Below are positions 9,158-18,101 of a stretch of DNA of 39,597 nt, one piece after another. The notes beneath the pieces are model-generated. The model was given only the letters and a program-made list of their open reading frames with translations. It was not told the origin of the DNA and did no database searches. This DNA is from Bacteroidales bacterium UBA2714 (GTDB lineage Bacteria; Bacteroidota; Bacteroidia; Bacteroidales; P3), in contig DEKU01000064.1 of assembly GCA_002354035.1 (NCBI GenBank), forward strand, positions 1-39,597. Reading direction: 5' to 3'. The position numbers and the translations under genes are program-made. Within the stretch, counting starts at the first letter, position 1. The number at the start of each line of letters is the position of its first letter.

Positions 9158-9757
9158 TCAGCTACAGAGCAGGCGGTGAATATGCTGCACTTGGCGCGAA
9201 CGGGGGTTGCCTTCGTAGTTGAGGATGACATAGTCGGCACGGTGCATCTTTTCTTCGGCGGAGAGCTGAGCGGCCATGCGGGCGCGGATTTGCTGTTGGG
9301 TGGCGTGGTCGCGCTCGGCAAGGCGCCTCATACGCTCGTCGAGGTCGAGGTAGACGCAGATGACTTTGTCGACGAGGCGGTGGAAGTTGTATTCATACAC
9401 AATGGCGCTCTCGAAAATGAGGTAGGGCGATTGTGGATTTTGGTTGGCGAAAAGCTTGAAGTCGTTCCACACGCGGGGATGGACGAGCTGGTTGAGCGAG
9501 GCGAGGGCCTGGGGGTCGGAGAAGACGATGCGTGCGATGGCGGCCTTGTCGGCAGAGCCGTCGGGCAGGATGACTTGGGGGCCGAAGAGTTGCCGGATTT
9601 GGTGGAGGAAGGCGGGGTCGTGATAGTAGTCGGCGGCCACTTGGTCAGCTATGAAGCAGGGGATGCCGATTTTGCTGAATTCATGCAGGACGGTGGTTTT
9701 GCCACAGCCGATGCCGCCAGTGAGGGCGACAAGGAGGGGTCGGCGGGGATTGCTCAT
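9158..9757 (-). CDS. coaE: Dephospho-CoA kinase
   Basis: Catalyses the last step of coenzyme A synthesis, ATP-dependent phosphorylation of the 3'-hydroxyl of dephospho-CoA, in the cytosol. The 199-residue length is normal for the family. The P-loop GGIGCGKT is at residues 14-21, followed by the family pattern with an Asp in FIADQVA and the HPRVW motif. It is the last gene of the leuS-nusB-DUF1573-yajC-ybbR-coaE run and starts 6 nt after the ybbR-like stop, so it is presumably translated from the same mRNA. No convincing hairpin terminator was seen after its stop. Confidence 0.95.
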   Translation of the reverse strand: MSNPRRPLLVALTGGIGCGKTTVLHEFSKIGIPCFIADQVAADYYHDPAFLHQIRQLFGPQVILPDGSADKAAIARIVFSDPQALASLNQLVHPRVWNDFKLFANQNPQSPYLIFESAIVYEYNFHRLVDKVICVYLDLDERMRRLAERDHATQQQIRARMAAQLSAEEKMHRADYVILNYEGNPRSRQVQHIHRLLCS

Positions 9758-9763
9758 GGGCGG

Positions 9764-10684
9764 TTATTTGTTTTTGATGATGACGTATTGCACTTCGGCT
9801 GGGTCGACTTGCTTGACGCGCATGTTTTCGGGGAAACGGGTGATGCGGACGGGCAGTTTGTCGGTACTTTGCCCGGGGTTGAAGCTGACTTCGGCTTCGA
9901 CCTGCGAGGGGGGTACGGAGCTTTGGTAGTCGGGCACCCAGAGGGTGACGCTGACCCGCTCAGGGATGGTGCGGAGACGGATGTCGGAATTGTCGGCCCG
10001 GGGCATGACGGGGACGGTAAGGGAGACTTCTTTGTAGCGCATGACGGGGACGAAGATGCGAATGCTGTCGGCAGAGGAGTGGATGTCGCGGTAGGCGGTC
10101 CAGACGGGGTTGAGGGGGATGGTGTACCAGCCGCTGTCGGTGATACCGGTGATGGTGGCTGGGGATGTGGTCAGGCGCTTGATTTTGTTGAGTGTGGCAG
10201 AGTCGCCGTATAGCCAGACGGTGTCGGGCTGGATGACGGGGTTGCCACTGAGGCCACACTGGTCGGCGAACTGGAAGTTGACCTGGTTGAGCTGTGGGAT
10301 GAAGGCCCGGCGTTGGCGTTGGGAGAGGGTGATGTGGATGGTTTCGAGGGGGGAATTGACGGTTTTGACGCCGGAGACTTGATACTGGCTGAGGAGGGAG
10401 TTGAGGAGGAGACTGTTGACTTTCAGCACGGAGTCGGAACCGACGCGGAGGGTGAAGGGTTGTTTGTCGGCAGCGAGGGAGAAGGCGATGGCTTGGAAGG
10501 AGTTGGCGTTGATGGTGACGGGCAGGGCGGTGTCGGCGTCGGCGATGACGTAGCGTGCAGAGTCGAACCCCTCCCATCGGAGTTGGATGGTGAGGGGATA
10601 GTCGTTGTGTTCGGACATGGTGGCCAATAGCCACACGATGGCCGTGATGATAAGTATGAACCAGAACGACCTATGACGGAACAT
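9764..10684 (-). CDS. YbbR-like (CdaR-type) membrane-anchored protein
   Basis: 306 residues. One N-terminal transmembrane segment (about residues 7-24) is followed by an extracytoplasmic all-beta region. Its position between yajC and coaE and the beta-strand pattern (VTINANSFQAIAF, then VWLYGDSATLNKI typical of YbbR repeats) match the Bacteroidetes YbbR-domain proteins annotated in this operon. In Firmicutes, YbbR/CdaR proteins regulate the diadenylate cyclase CdaA; no cyclase is visible here, so that role is not assigned. The gene is separated from yajC by 79 nt containing a strong hairpin. Confidence 0.7.
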   Translation of the reverse strand: MFRHRSFWFILIITAIVWLLATMSEHNDYPLTIQLRWEGFDSARYVIADADTALPVTINANSFQAIAFSLAADKQPFTLRVGSDSVLKVNSLLLNSLLSQYQVSGVKTVNSPLETIHITLSQRQRRAFIPQLNQVNFQFADQCGLSGNPVIQPDTVWLYGDSATLNKIKRLTTSPATITGITDSGWYTIPLNPVWTAYRDIHSSADSIRIFVPVMRYKEVSLTVPVMPRADNSDIRLRTIPERVSVTLWVPDYQSSVPPSQVEAEVSFNPGQSTDKLPVRITRFPENMRVKQVDPAEVQYVIIKNK

Positions 10685-10713
10685 GATGACAGTGGGCGCA
10701 AAAAGCGTGAAGG

Positions 10714-10747
10714 AAAAAGCAAAAGGCGCTTGGGACTTTTGCTTTTT
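10714..10747. other. Intra-operon hairpin between yajC and the ybbR-like gene
   Basis: A perfect 12-bp inverted repeat (AAAAAGCAAAAG at 10714-10725 and its complement at 10736-10747, 10-nt loop) occupies the yajC-ybbR gap. The A/T-rich arms leave no clean downstream T-tract on the minus strand, so it could be an mRNA-processing or attenuation hairpin rather than a full terminator. Confidence 0.5.
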
Positions 10748-10763
10748 GCCTTTTACTTTTTAC

Positions 10764-11078
10764 TTATTTCTTTGCAGCGGGTTGTTCGGGGAGAGGTTGG
10801 ACCATGGATTTCTCGACGGTGATGATAACGCCGTTGGAGATTTCGACGTCAATGGTGTGGTCGGCAATTTCGTGGACTTTGCCGTAGATGCCGCCGCTGA
10901 TGCTGACACGGTCGCCTTTTTTGAGGTTTTCGCGGAACTCACGTTCTTTTTTGGCCTGTTTCTGCTGGGGACGCACCATGAGGAGCCACATGACTACGAA
11001 GATGAGGATGAGCCAGATGAGCATGCTGCCGCCACCGGAGGCGCCTTGGGCTTGGAGAAGGATGGAAAGTTGAACCAT
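10764..11078 (-). CDS. yajC: Preprotein translocase subunit YajC
   Basis: 104-residue inner-membrane accessory subunit of the Sec translocon (SecDF-YajC). One N-terminal transmembrane helix (MLIWLILIFVVMWLLMV, about residues 19-35) is followed by the family signature RPQQKQAKK, then a small basic/acidic cytoplasmic domain with GDRVSISGGIYGKV and IITVEKSMV. It lies between a DUF1573 lipoprotein gene and a ybbR-like gene, the usual Bacteroidales arrangement. The 3' spacer holds the hairpin described at 10714. Confidence 0.95.
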   Translation of the reverse strand: MVQLSILLQAQGASGGGSMLIWLILIFVVMWLLMVRPQQKQAKKEREFRENLKKGDRVSISGGIYGKVHEIADHTIDVEISNGVIITVEKSMVQPLPEQPAAKK

Positions 11079-11137
11079 AGGATTGATGTTTAATTGTTAC
11101 GTTTTTCGGTTTATTGATAAATGTGAATGATGTGTTG

Positions 11138-11593
11138 TCAGTATGATACTTGTGCGGTGATTTTGAGGATGGTGCGACCGGGCTGGGCATTGGAGCTGAC
11201 GGTGACTTCCTGGTATTGTTGGCCTATTTTGCCTTGGGAGTTGAAGGAGACGGTGATGTAGCCGTCTTTGCCGGGGGCGATACGACCGCGGGGATAGTCG
11301 GCGACGGTGCAGCCACAGGTGGCGGAGCAGCCGCTGATGACGAGGTCGGCATTGCCGGTGTTGCGGAAATGGAAGCTGTAGGAGATGTTTTCGCCTTGTG
11401 TGATGCGCCCGAAATCGTGGAGGTCGGCATCGAAGGTGATGGCCGCCACACGGGCGGACTGGTCGTAGCCGTCGGCACTGATGGGGTTGTTGATGAGGTC
11501 GACATCTATGTCGGACGAGGGGCCGGACTGACGGCAGGAGACAAGGCCGAGGAGACCGAGAAGGATGAGGACGGTGAAGAGGGTGTGTTTCAT
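11138..11593 (-). CDS. DUF1573 lipoprotein
   Basis: 151 residues. The signal peptide ends in a lipobox, GLVSC, with the acylated Cys at residue 20, so it is predicted to be a membrane-anchored lipoprotein. The body is one DUF1573 immunoglobulin-like domain: FDADLHDFGRITQGE, FHFRNTGNADLVI, CSATCGCTVADYPRGRIAPG, then a final strand ending LKITAQVSY. The function of DUF1573 is unknown. Its start codon overlaps the nusB stop by 4 bp (ATGA), indicating translational coupling. Confidence 0.85.
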   Translation of the reverse strand: MKHTLFTVLILLGLLGLVSCRQSGPSSDIDVDLINNPISADGYDQSARVAAITFDADLHDFGRITQGENISYSFHFRNTGNADLVISGCSATCGCTVADYPRGRIAPGKDGYITVSFNSQGKIGQQYQEVTVSSNAQPGRTILKITAQVSY

Positions 11594-12573
11594 TGGTCGT
11601 CCTCCTCCAATAAGGTGGGGTCGAGAAGGCCTCGCCCGGTTTTGTTGATTCGGCCAGCGGAGCGGAGTTCGATGATGAACTTGTCGAGGATGCCGTTGAT
11701 GAAGAGTTTGCTGCGCTCGGTGCTGAACTCTTTGGAGAGTTCGATGTATTCGTCGACGGTGACGCGTTCGGGGATGGAGGGGAACTCGGTGAGTTCGGCG
11801 ACTGCCATGTTGAGGAGCAGCACGTCCATGAAAGCCACACGTTCGAACTCCCAGCCTTTGAGGTGGCTGCGGATCATGTTTTCCACCTCTTGGCCGTGGC
11901 GGAGGGTGACGAGTAGGAGACGGCGAGCAAAGTCGAAGGCTTCGACGTCTTTCTCGATACGGTCGTCATTCATGACGGGGATGACGGTGGCCTCGTCGAG
12001 GGAGCTGTCGAGGGCTTTGAGCATCATGAAGTTGTACTGCGCAATCTGGTCGAAGTCGTCTTCCCACAGGAGACTTTGGGCAAAGAGGTTGTCGCGCAGG
12101 AGCTCGTAGTTGATGATGTATTTGAAGAGCTTGAGTGCAAACTGGTGGTCGGTCTCGAAGGATTGCTCGGTGGCGAGGTATTCGGTATAGTCCGGGAGTT
12201 TGGCAAAGGCTGAGAAGGCCTGGCGGAACATCTCGTCGTACTCTACCCCACCCCAGTTGACGTTGCTTTCTTTGCAGTGGTGGCGGTAGTCGTAGTTGGC
12301 GGCCAGCCGCTGGATGAAGATGTTGTTGGGCAGCCTGCGGTTGGGGTTGCGCTCGGCCTCGGTGGGGAGGTATTTGTGCTGGGCTTCGTCAATCATGGTG
12401 GAAGCCACTTCGACAAAATGAACCATGGCAGAGAGTTGGAGTGTACCCAAATCGCTGAAGCGGTTGATCATGTGTTTGAAATTCTTTTCGGCCACCACGG
12501 TGTCGACGGGGTCGGTGTAGACGGCGTAGACGGTTTGGAGTACCTTTGAACGGAGGAAATGACGGCTTAACAT
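11590..12573 (-). CDS. nusB: Transcription antitermination factor NusB, long Bacteroidetes form
   Basis: NusB pairs with NusE (ribosomal protein S10) on boxA RNA to support antitermination of rRNA operons. The start at 12573 (MLSRHFLRSKVLQTVYA) begins with the family's typical R-x-x-x-LQ-x-x-YA motif; the in-frame Met at 12660 lies inside leuS and is rejected. The 327-residue length is more than twice that of E. coli NusB (139 residues). Bacteroidetes proteins carry a long N-terminal extension before the conserved all-helical domain, here about residues 195-310 (FARRLLLVTLRHGQE ... VAFMDVLLLNMAVAEL). It starts 17 nt after the leuS stop. Confidence 0.9.
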   Translation of the reverse strand: MLSRHFLRSKVLQTVYAVYTDPVDTVVAEKNFKHMINRFSDLGTLQLSAMVHFVEVASTMIDEAQHKYLPTEAERNPNRRLPNNIFIQRLAANYDYRHHCKESNVNWGGVEYDEMFRQAFSAFAKLPDYTEYLATEQSFETDHQFALKLFKYIINYELLRDNLFAQSLLWEDDFDQIAQYNFMMLKALDSSLDEATVIPVMNDDRIEKDVEAFDFARRLLLVTLRHGQEVENMIRSHLKGWEFERVAFMDVLLLNMAVAELTEFPSIPERVTVDEYIELSKEFSTERSKLFINGILDKFIIELRSAGRINKTGRGLLDPTLLEEDDQ

Positions 12574-12590
12574 GTATACGGGAGTTATTG

Positions 12591-15437
12591 TTAGACAACT
12601 ATGTTTATAATCTTGTTGGGCACGAAGACAATGCGTTTGGGTTCTTTGCCGTCGAGCCATTTTTGTCCGCGGCCGTCGGCTTTGACGGCGGCGATGGCCT
12701 CCTGCTGGCTGATGCCGTTGGGGAGGTCGAGGGTGAAACGCATCTTGCCATTGAAGGAGACAGGATAGGTGAAAGTGTCTTCGACGAGCATTGTTTCATC
12801 GTAGGTGGGCCATTGGGCATCGCAGACGCTGGTGTCGTGGCCAAGCTGGTGGTAGACCTCTTCGGCGATATGGGGTGCGAAGGGGGCCAGGAGGATGGTG
12901 AGCGGCTCGACTACCTGGCGGGAGACTTCGCGTTTGGCCAACAGGTCGTTGACACAAATCATGAAGGTGCTCACGGAGGTGTTGAAGGAGAAGCGCTCTA
13001 TGTCGTCGGTGATTTTCTTGATGGTCTGGTGGATGAGTTTAAGAGAGCTGTTGTCGGCAGGGATGTCGCTGCTGCTTTCGAAGAGTTTCCAGAATTTCTT
13101 GAGGAAACGGAAGACGCCTTCGATGCCGTTGGTGTCCCAGGGTTTGGCCTGCTCGACGGGGCCGAGGAACATCTCGTAGAGGCGGAGGGTGTCGGCTCCG
13201 TAGCGTGCCACGAGGTCGTCGGGGTTCTGGACGTTGAACATGGACTTGGACATCTTTTCAATCTCCCATCCGCAGATGTATTTGCCGTCTTCGAGTTCGA
13301 AACGGGCGTCGGCGAATTCGGGCCGCCACTGGCGGAACTTGTCGATGTCGAGGATGTCGTTGTTGACGATATTGATGTCGACGTGGATGGGGACTGTGGA
13401 GTCCTCACGTCCGGGGATATTCTTTGAGAGGAAGAGGTTGTTGTCGGTCTTGCTGCGATAGACGAAGTTGGAGCGGCCTTGAATCATGCCTTGGTTGACG
13501 AGTTTGTGGAAAGGCTCCTGTTTGACACTGAGGCCAATGTCGAAGAGGAATTTGTTCCAGAAGCGGGCATAGATAAGATGGCCTGTGCCATGCTCGGCGC
13601 CACCTACGTAGAGGTCGACGTTCTGCCAGTAGTTGACGGCTTCGTGGCTGAAGTAGGCTTGGTCGTTGCGGGGGTCCATGTAGCGGAGATAGTAGCCGCT
13701 GGAGCCTGCAAAGCCGGGCATGGTGCTGAGTTCTAACGGGAAGACGGTTTTTCCATCAATCTTGCTGTTTTCGACCACACAGCGGTTCTGCTCGTCCCAA
13801 GCCCAGCGGGTGGCGTGGCCCAGCGGGGGCTCGCCGGTGGCGGTGGGCTTGAAGTCGCTCACTTCGGGAAGGAGGAGTGGGAGACACTCGACGGGAAGGG
13901 TGCAGGGCCGGCCATTTTTATAATAGATGGGGAAGGGTTCTCCCCAGTAGCGCTGACGGCTGAAGATGGCATCGCGGAGACGATAGTTGATGGTGCGGTG
14001 GCCGATGCCCATTTCCTCAATCTTGTCGATGACGGCTGCCATGGCGTCTTTTACTTTCATGCCTGTGACGAAACCGCTGTTGACGCTGAAGCCTGTTTTG
14101 CTGTCGAGACTATCGGTCCAGGTGGCGGGGTCGGAGAGCTGTTGGGGGTCGGTGGCCACAACCTGACGGATGGGGAGGTTGAAATGGCGAGCGAAGGCAA
14201 AGTCGCGGCTGTCGTGCGCCGGGACGGCCATGATGGCACCGGTGCCATAGCCTGCCAGCACATAGTCGGACACCCAGATGGGGATGCGCTCTTCGGTGAG
14301 GGGGTTGATGGCGTAGGCCCCTGTGAAGACACCGCTCACTTTCTTAACTTCGGCCTGACGCTCGCGCTCGGAACGGTTCTTGGCCCAGGTGACGTAGGCC
14401 TCGACCTCGGCACGCTGGGCAGGGGTTGTGATGCTGTCGATAAGCTCATGTTCGGGGCAGAGCACCATGAAGGTGACGCCGAAGATGGTGTCGGGTCGGG
14501 TGGTGAAGATTTCGAAACTGGGGACGGGTTGGGGGTCACACTGCGACATATAGGCTTGCGCACCGGGCAGGATGTTGGCGTTGGTTCTCACATCGAGGGG
14601 GAACCATACGGCCGCGCCCTCGCTGCGGCCTATCCAGTTGCGTTGTATTTCCTTGAGTGAGTCGGACCAGTCCACCTCTTCCAGGCCGTCGACAAGGCGC
14701 TGGGCGTAGGCAGAGATGCGCAGACTCCATTGCCTCATAAGCTTGCGCTCTACGGGATAACCGCCGCGGACGCTGAGGCCGTTGACGACCTCGTCGTTGG
14801 CAAGAACGGTGCCCAGCTCGGGACACCAGTTGACGGGGATGTCGGCCAGATAGGCAAGCCTGAAGTTCATAAGGTAGTCGGCGCGCTCCTCCTCGGTCAT
14901 GTCGGCCCAGGGCTTCTCGGTCTCTGCGGCGACGGCGCCGGAGTTCAGCTTGTCCACAAGCTCGCTGATGGGGCGGGCCTTGTCGAGTTCTTTATCGTAG
15001 TAGTGGTTGAAGAGCTGGACGAAGGTCCACTGGGTCCATTTGTAATACTGGGGATCGCAGGTGCGCACTTCGCGCTCCCAGTCGAAACTGAAGCCCAGCT
15101 TGTCCAGTTGTTCGCGGTAGCGGGCTATGTTGCGCTCAGTGGTGATGGCGGGATGCTGGCCCGTTTGGATGGCATACTGCTCGGCTGGCAGGCCATAGGC
15201 ATCGTACCCCATGGGGTGCAAGACATTGAATCCGCGCAGGCGTTTGTAACGTGCAAAGATGTCACTGGCTATATAGCCCAGCGGATGGCCGACATGCAGA
15301 CCTGCGCCCGAAGGGTATGGGAACATGTCGAGGACATAGTAATGGGGTTTGCCAGATTGGTTGAGGCATCGGTAGGTGTGGTTGTCACGCCAATAATTCT
15401 GCCACTTAGGCTCGATTTCATTAAAGTTGTAATCCAT
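12591..15437 (-). CDS. leuS: Leucyl-tRNA synthetase
   Basis: Class Ia aminoacyl-tRNA synthetase charging tRNA-Leu in the cytosol. 948 residues, slightly longer than E. coli LeuS. The ATP-binding HIGH motif is HVGH at residues 48-51 within YPSGAGLHVGH, and KMSKS is present near residue 730. The CP1 editing domain lies between them, with the TTRPDTIFG motif. The C-terminal anticodon-binding and LeuS-specific domains follow, ending in KIINIVV. It is the first gene of the six-gene minus-strand operon, and a -7-like box lies about 130 nt upstream of its start. Confidence 0.97.
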   Translation of the reverse strand: MDYNFNEIEPKWQNYWRDNHTYRCLNQSGKPHYYVLDMFPYPSGAGLHVGHPLGYIASDIFARYKRLRGFNVLHPMGYDAYGLPAEQYAIQTGQHPAITTERNIARYREQLDKLGFSFDWEREVRTCDPQYYKWTQWTFVQLFNHYYDKELDKARPISELVDKLNSGAVAAETEKPWADMTEEERADYLMNFRLAYLADIPVNWCPELGTVLANDEVVNGLSVRGGYPVERKLMRQWSLRISAYAQRLVDGLEEVDWSDSLKEIQRNWIGRSEGAAVWFPLDVRTNANILPGAQAYMSQCDPQPVPSFEIFTTRPDTIFGVTFMVLCPEHELIDSITTPAQRAEVEAYVTWAKNRSERERQAEVKKVSGVFTGAYAINPLTEERIPIWVSDYVLAGYGTGAIMAVPAHDSRDFAFARHFNLPIRQVVATDPQQLSDPATWTDSLDSKTGFSVNSGFVTGMKVKDAMAAVIDKIEEMGIGHRTINYRLRDAIFSRQRYWGEPFPIYYKNGRPCTLPVECLPLLLPEVSDFKPTATGEPPLGHATRWAWDEQNRCVVENSKIDGKTVFPLELSTMPGFAGSSGYYLRYMDPRNDQAYFSHEAVNYWQNVDLYVGGAEHGTGHLIYARFWNKFLFDIGLSVKQEPFHKLVNQGMIQGRSNFVYRSKTDNNLFLSKNIPGREDSTVPIHVDINIVNNDILDIDKFRQWRPEFADARFELEDGKYICGWEIEKMSKSMFNVQNPDDLVARYGADTLRLYEMFLGPVEQAKPWDTNGIEGVFRFLKKFWKLFESSSDIPADNSSLKLIHQTIKKITDDIERFSFNTSVSTFMICVNDLLAKREVSRQVVEPLTILLAPFAPHIAEEVYHQLGHDTSVCDAQWPTYDETMLVEDTFTYPVSFNGKMRFTLDLPNGISQQEAIAAVKADGRGQKWLDGKEPKRIVFVPNKIINIVV

Positions 15438-15567
15438 AGTTTTATAATACCTGCGGGTTTATCCGCACTCTCTGTTCTCTTTTTTATAAATGCCGACGGG
15501 TCCAATCCGCCAATTACTTGCTGTGTCAAAACATTTTACGATACTATCCGTAAAATATGACATTATG

Positions 15568-15575
15568 CAAATATA
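15568..15575 (-). promoter_or_regulatory. Putative promoter of the leuS operon
   Basis: The minus strand reads TATATTTGCAT (consensus TAnnTTTG), with TTTG at 15598-15601 as a -33-like element 22 bp upstream. The predicted leader is about 120 nt. The 226-bp gap between leuS and the S41 protease gene holds no other gene. Confidence 0.55.
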
Positions 15576-15663
15576 CAAAATAAAATCAAATCCACAACAA
15601 AAATATTTTGGAACAATTGTTGTGAACTTGAATCTGGACCACTGAGTGAGTGGCAAGGCAACT

Positions 15664-17343
15664 CTATGGCAGGGCTGTGGCGGCAGCTTGCCGCTGCTTG
15701 CGCAGCTGGGCCACGGCAGTTTGATAGACGGGGTCTCGCTCCTTCATGATTTGGTAGTAGTGGCCACGACCAAAAAGGTTATCGGCCAGCAGGGCCTTGA
15801 TTTGGAGATGGAGAAAGGGGTCGATGTCGGCAAGTGAAAGGCTGTCGGACGGTGCGGCGACGGTGTCGGCCACGACACCGGTGACGCTGTCGGGAGCGGA
15901 CAGCAAGCTGTCGAGATGCACGCCCTTGGAGGCGGCATAGGACACAAACTCCGTGTCCACCCCCAAAGAATCGTAGCAGGCCATGAAGGCTGGGAAATCT
16001 TTGATGGAAAGCTCTTTTCGGTGGAGGCCAGCCCAATACTGGGGAAACTGGTTGATGATGCCCTTGCGGCGGCACTGGGTGTAATAGGGTGTGGCAGGTG
16101 TAGTGTCCATCGGGACAAATATGTCGGGCATGATGCCGCCGCCACCATAGACAGTGCGCCCGCCGAAGGTTTTGAACTTGAGCGAGTCGGGGAAATGGAC
16201 AGAGTCTGCCGTGAACAGCTCGCCATGCTTATAGCGCCGCTGGATATCTTTGTTATACTCGTCTGTGCCTTCGTCGTAGGGGCGTTGGATGCAGCGGCCC
16301 GAAGGGGTGTAGTAGCGCGCTGTGGTAATCCGCACCTGGCTGCCATCGCTGAGGTTGTACATTGTCTGCACCAGGCCTTTGCCAAAGCTGCGCCGACCCA
16401 CTATCAAGCCGCGGTCCCAATCCTGGACGGCACCGCTCACAATCTCCGATGCCGAGGCGCTGCCCTCGTCAATCAACACCACCAAATCGCCTTTGCGGAA
16501 AGAGCCGTGACGATTGGCCCTGAAATCTTGGCGTTTGCGGGCACGGCCCTGCTGGTACACGATAAGGCGACCCGACGAGATGAACTCGTTAGCCATGCCG
16601 TAGGCGATGTCGAGAAAACCTCCCGAATTGCCCCTGAGGTCCAACACCAAGGATTTCATACCTTGCTTTTTCAGGTCTTTCAATGCCTTTCTGAACTCCG
16701 TCACTGAGGTGCGCGCAAAACGCAAGAGGCTGATGTAGCCTATCGAGTCTTCCTCCATGAAACTGACTTCGATAGAGTGGATCGGGATGCGGTCACGCAC
16801 CATGTGGAACGTGATTGAATCTCTGCCGCGCAGGGCGTCGACGACCACCGTGGTGCCTTTCTTGCCACGCAGATGGCGCAACACGAAAGAGTTCTTGGCG
16901 CTGTCGCCTGTGGCCATCACATTGTCGATACTCAGAAACTTGTCGCCAGGCAGCATGCCCACCTTTTCGGCTGGTCCTCCGGCCAGCACCTCCTGCACCC
17001 TGATGGTGTCGTCCATCACGGCGAAGGTGATTCCCACCCCTTCGAAATTGCCCTGCAAGGCCTCGTTGGTACGTTGCACCTCGCGGGCAGGGACATAAAT
17101 GCTGTGGGGGTCCAGCGTGCGGAGCATGTTCCTCACCGCGTCCTCGCTCAATTTATCGGTGTTGGGGTCGGACACATAATGGGTCTGCAATAAGTTCATC
17201 ACCTCTTCTATGCGTTTCAGACCTTTCACGGTGTCTGCCACTTCTACATTTTTCTTTTTGTGAAAAAGGTTTCGGAACACTTGCGCCTGCGAGGGAGACA
17301 CCAGCAGAAGCAGCAAGGCAAAAGCGACGTATCGTTTCATCAT
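15664..17343 (-). CDS. S41 family carboxy-terminal processing protease
   Basis: 559-residue periplasmic serine protease of the CtpA/Prc type. A signal peptide (residues 1-20, ending SQAQ) is followed by a helical segment, a PDZ domain (about 85-170, containing GVGITFAVMDDTI and GDKFLSIDNVMA) and the S41 catalytic domain. The nucleophile Ser lies in EGSASASEIVSGA near residue 296, and the general-base Lys in RRSFGKGLVQ about 24 residues later. The C-terminal ~200 residues extend beyond the catalytic core, as in many Bacteroidetes members. It starts 7 nt after the thioesterase stop, so it is the third gene of an argS operon. The start could also be the second Met at 17340. Confidence 0.92.
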   Translation of the reverse strand: MMKRYVAFALLLLLVSPSQAQVFRNLFHKKKNVEVADTVKGLKRIEEVMNLLQTHYVSDPNTDKLSEDAVRNMLRTLDPHSIYVPAREVQRTNEALQGNFEGVGITFAVMDDTIRVQEVLAGGPAEKVGMLPGDKFLSIDNVMATGDSAKNSFVLRHLRGKKGTTVVVDALRGRDSITFHMVRDRIPIHSIEVSFMEEDSIGYISLLRFARTSVTEFRKALKDLKKQGMKSLVLDLRGNSGGFLDIAYGMANEFISSGRLIVYQQGRARKRQDFRANRHGSFRKGDLVVLIDEGSASASEIVSGAVQDWDRGLIVGRRSFGKGLVQTMYNLSDGSQVRITTARYYTPSGRCIQRPYDEGTDEYNKDIQRRYKHGELFTADSVHFPDSLKFKTFGGRTVYGGGGIMPDIFVPMDTTPATPYYTQCRRKGIINQFPQYWAGLHRKELSIKDFPAFMACYDSLGVDTEFVSYAASKGVHLDSLLSAPDSVTGVVADTVAAPSDSLSLADIDPFLHLQIKALLADNLFGRGHYYQIMKERDPVYQTAVAQLRKQRQAAATALP

Positions 17344-17350
17344 CTCTTTG

Positions 17351-18082
17351 TTATCTTGGCATCAAAGCCGCCAGCACTGCGGCTGTGCGGGGATTGGAAA
17401 TCTTAAAGAATGTGGAGCCACCCTCGCCGCCGGGAGCATACACCTGCACGGTGACTGTCTCGTCGGGCATGGTCTCGGACAGGAACTCAATCGCAAAGCG
17501 ATAGGGAGCCTCCTGCGGAGCCGCTTGGGGCAGATAGTCGAATGCCCATTTGATGTATTCAGCGTTGTTCACATGGAACGTGTGGTCCAGCATGGAGGGC
17601 CTCACTGCAAACTGGGCAGCCGTGTAGGGCACACCCCCGTCGCGGGGCAAACGCAGACGGTCCAAGTGGTCACGGTCCGTGGCACAATCGGGATGCGACT
17701 CGATGTCGTTCCAAAACTCATGTATCCGCATCGCCTTGCGGCTCTCGAAATCAATTATCACCCAATAGGTGGAGCAGGTGACTGCCACCCCCTGTGGGTC
17801 AATCAACTCAAAGTCGCGGAACGCGAACAAGCCATCGGTGCCGCGCGACCACGTGCGCACCGTCACCTTCTCGCCCTCCTTGGGCATACGGTCCACCACA
17901 AAATACATGCGGCAAAGCACCCATGCCTTACCCTTGTCAATCAACTGGCGGAAACCCAGCTCTGCCATCTCAGCATGGTGTCCCGCCGCCTCCTGCAAGA
18001 GCCTTGCCAGCCCCCACATTGTGAGCCGGTCGTGGCAGTCGCACAGGTAATTCGGTATCGAAATAGATTCTGTGAAATACAT
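17351..18082 (-). CDS. Acyl-ACP thioesterase with an altered active-site motif
   Basis: 243-residue double-hotdog thioesterase of the FatA/FatB-related bacterial family, releasing free fatty acids from acyl carrier protein in the cytosol. The N-terminal hotdog carries the substrate-side pattern (LLQEAAGHHAEMAELGF, then RMYFVVDRMP). The C-terminal hotdog carries D-H-T-F-H-V-N-N at residues 166-173 and a Glu at 203 in LSETMPDE. In plant FatB the catalytic motif is Asp-x-Asn-x-His with a downstream Glu. Here Asp166, His170 and Glu203 align, but the Asn position is Thr168 (codon ACG). It lies 19 nt after argS and 7 nt before the S41 protease gene. Specificity cannot be told from the sequence. Confidence 0.88.
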   Translation of the reverse strand: MYFTESISIPNYLCDCHDRLTMWGLARLLQEAAGHHAEMAELGFRQLIDKGKAWVLCRMYFVVDRMPKEGEKVTVRTWSRGTDGLFAFRDFELIDPQGVAVTCSTYWVIIDFESRKAMRIHEFWNDIESHPDCATDRDHLDRLRLPRDGGVPYTAAQFAVRPSMLDHTFHVNNAEYIKWAFDYLPQAAPQEAPYRFAIEFLSETMPDETVTVQVYAPGGEGGSTFFKISNPRTAAVLAALMPR

Positions 18083-18101
18083 ACCAACCGTTTATATTCC
18101 A

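Noticed and set aside
15451..15485. TGCGG/CCGCA hairpin followed by a T-rich run on the plus strand
   Set aside because: It has terminator form on the plus strand, but no plus-strand gene lies upstream, and the stem is only 5 bp.
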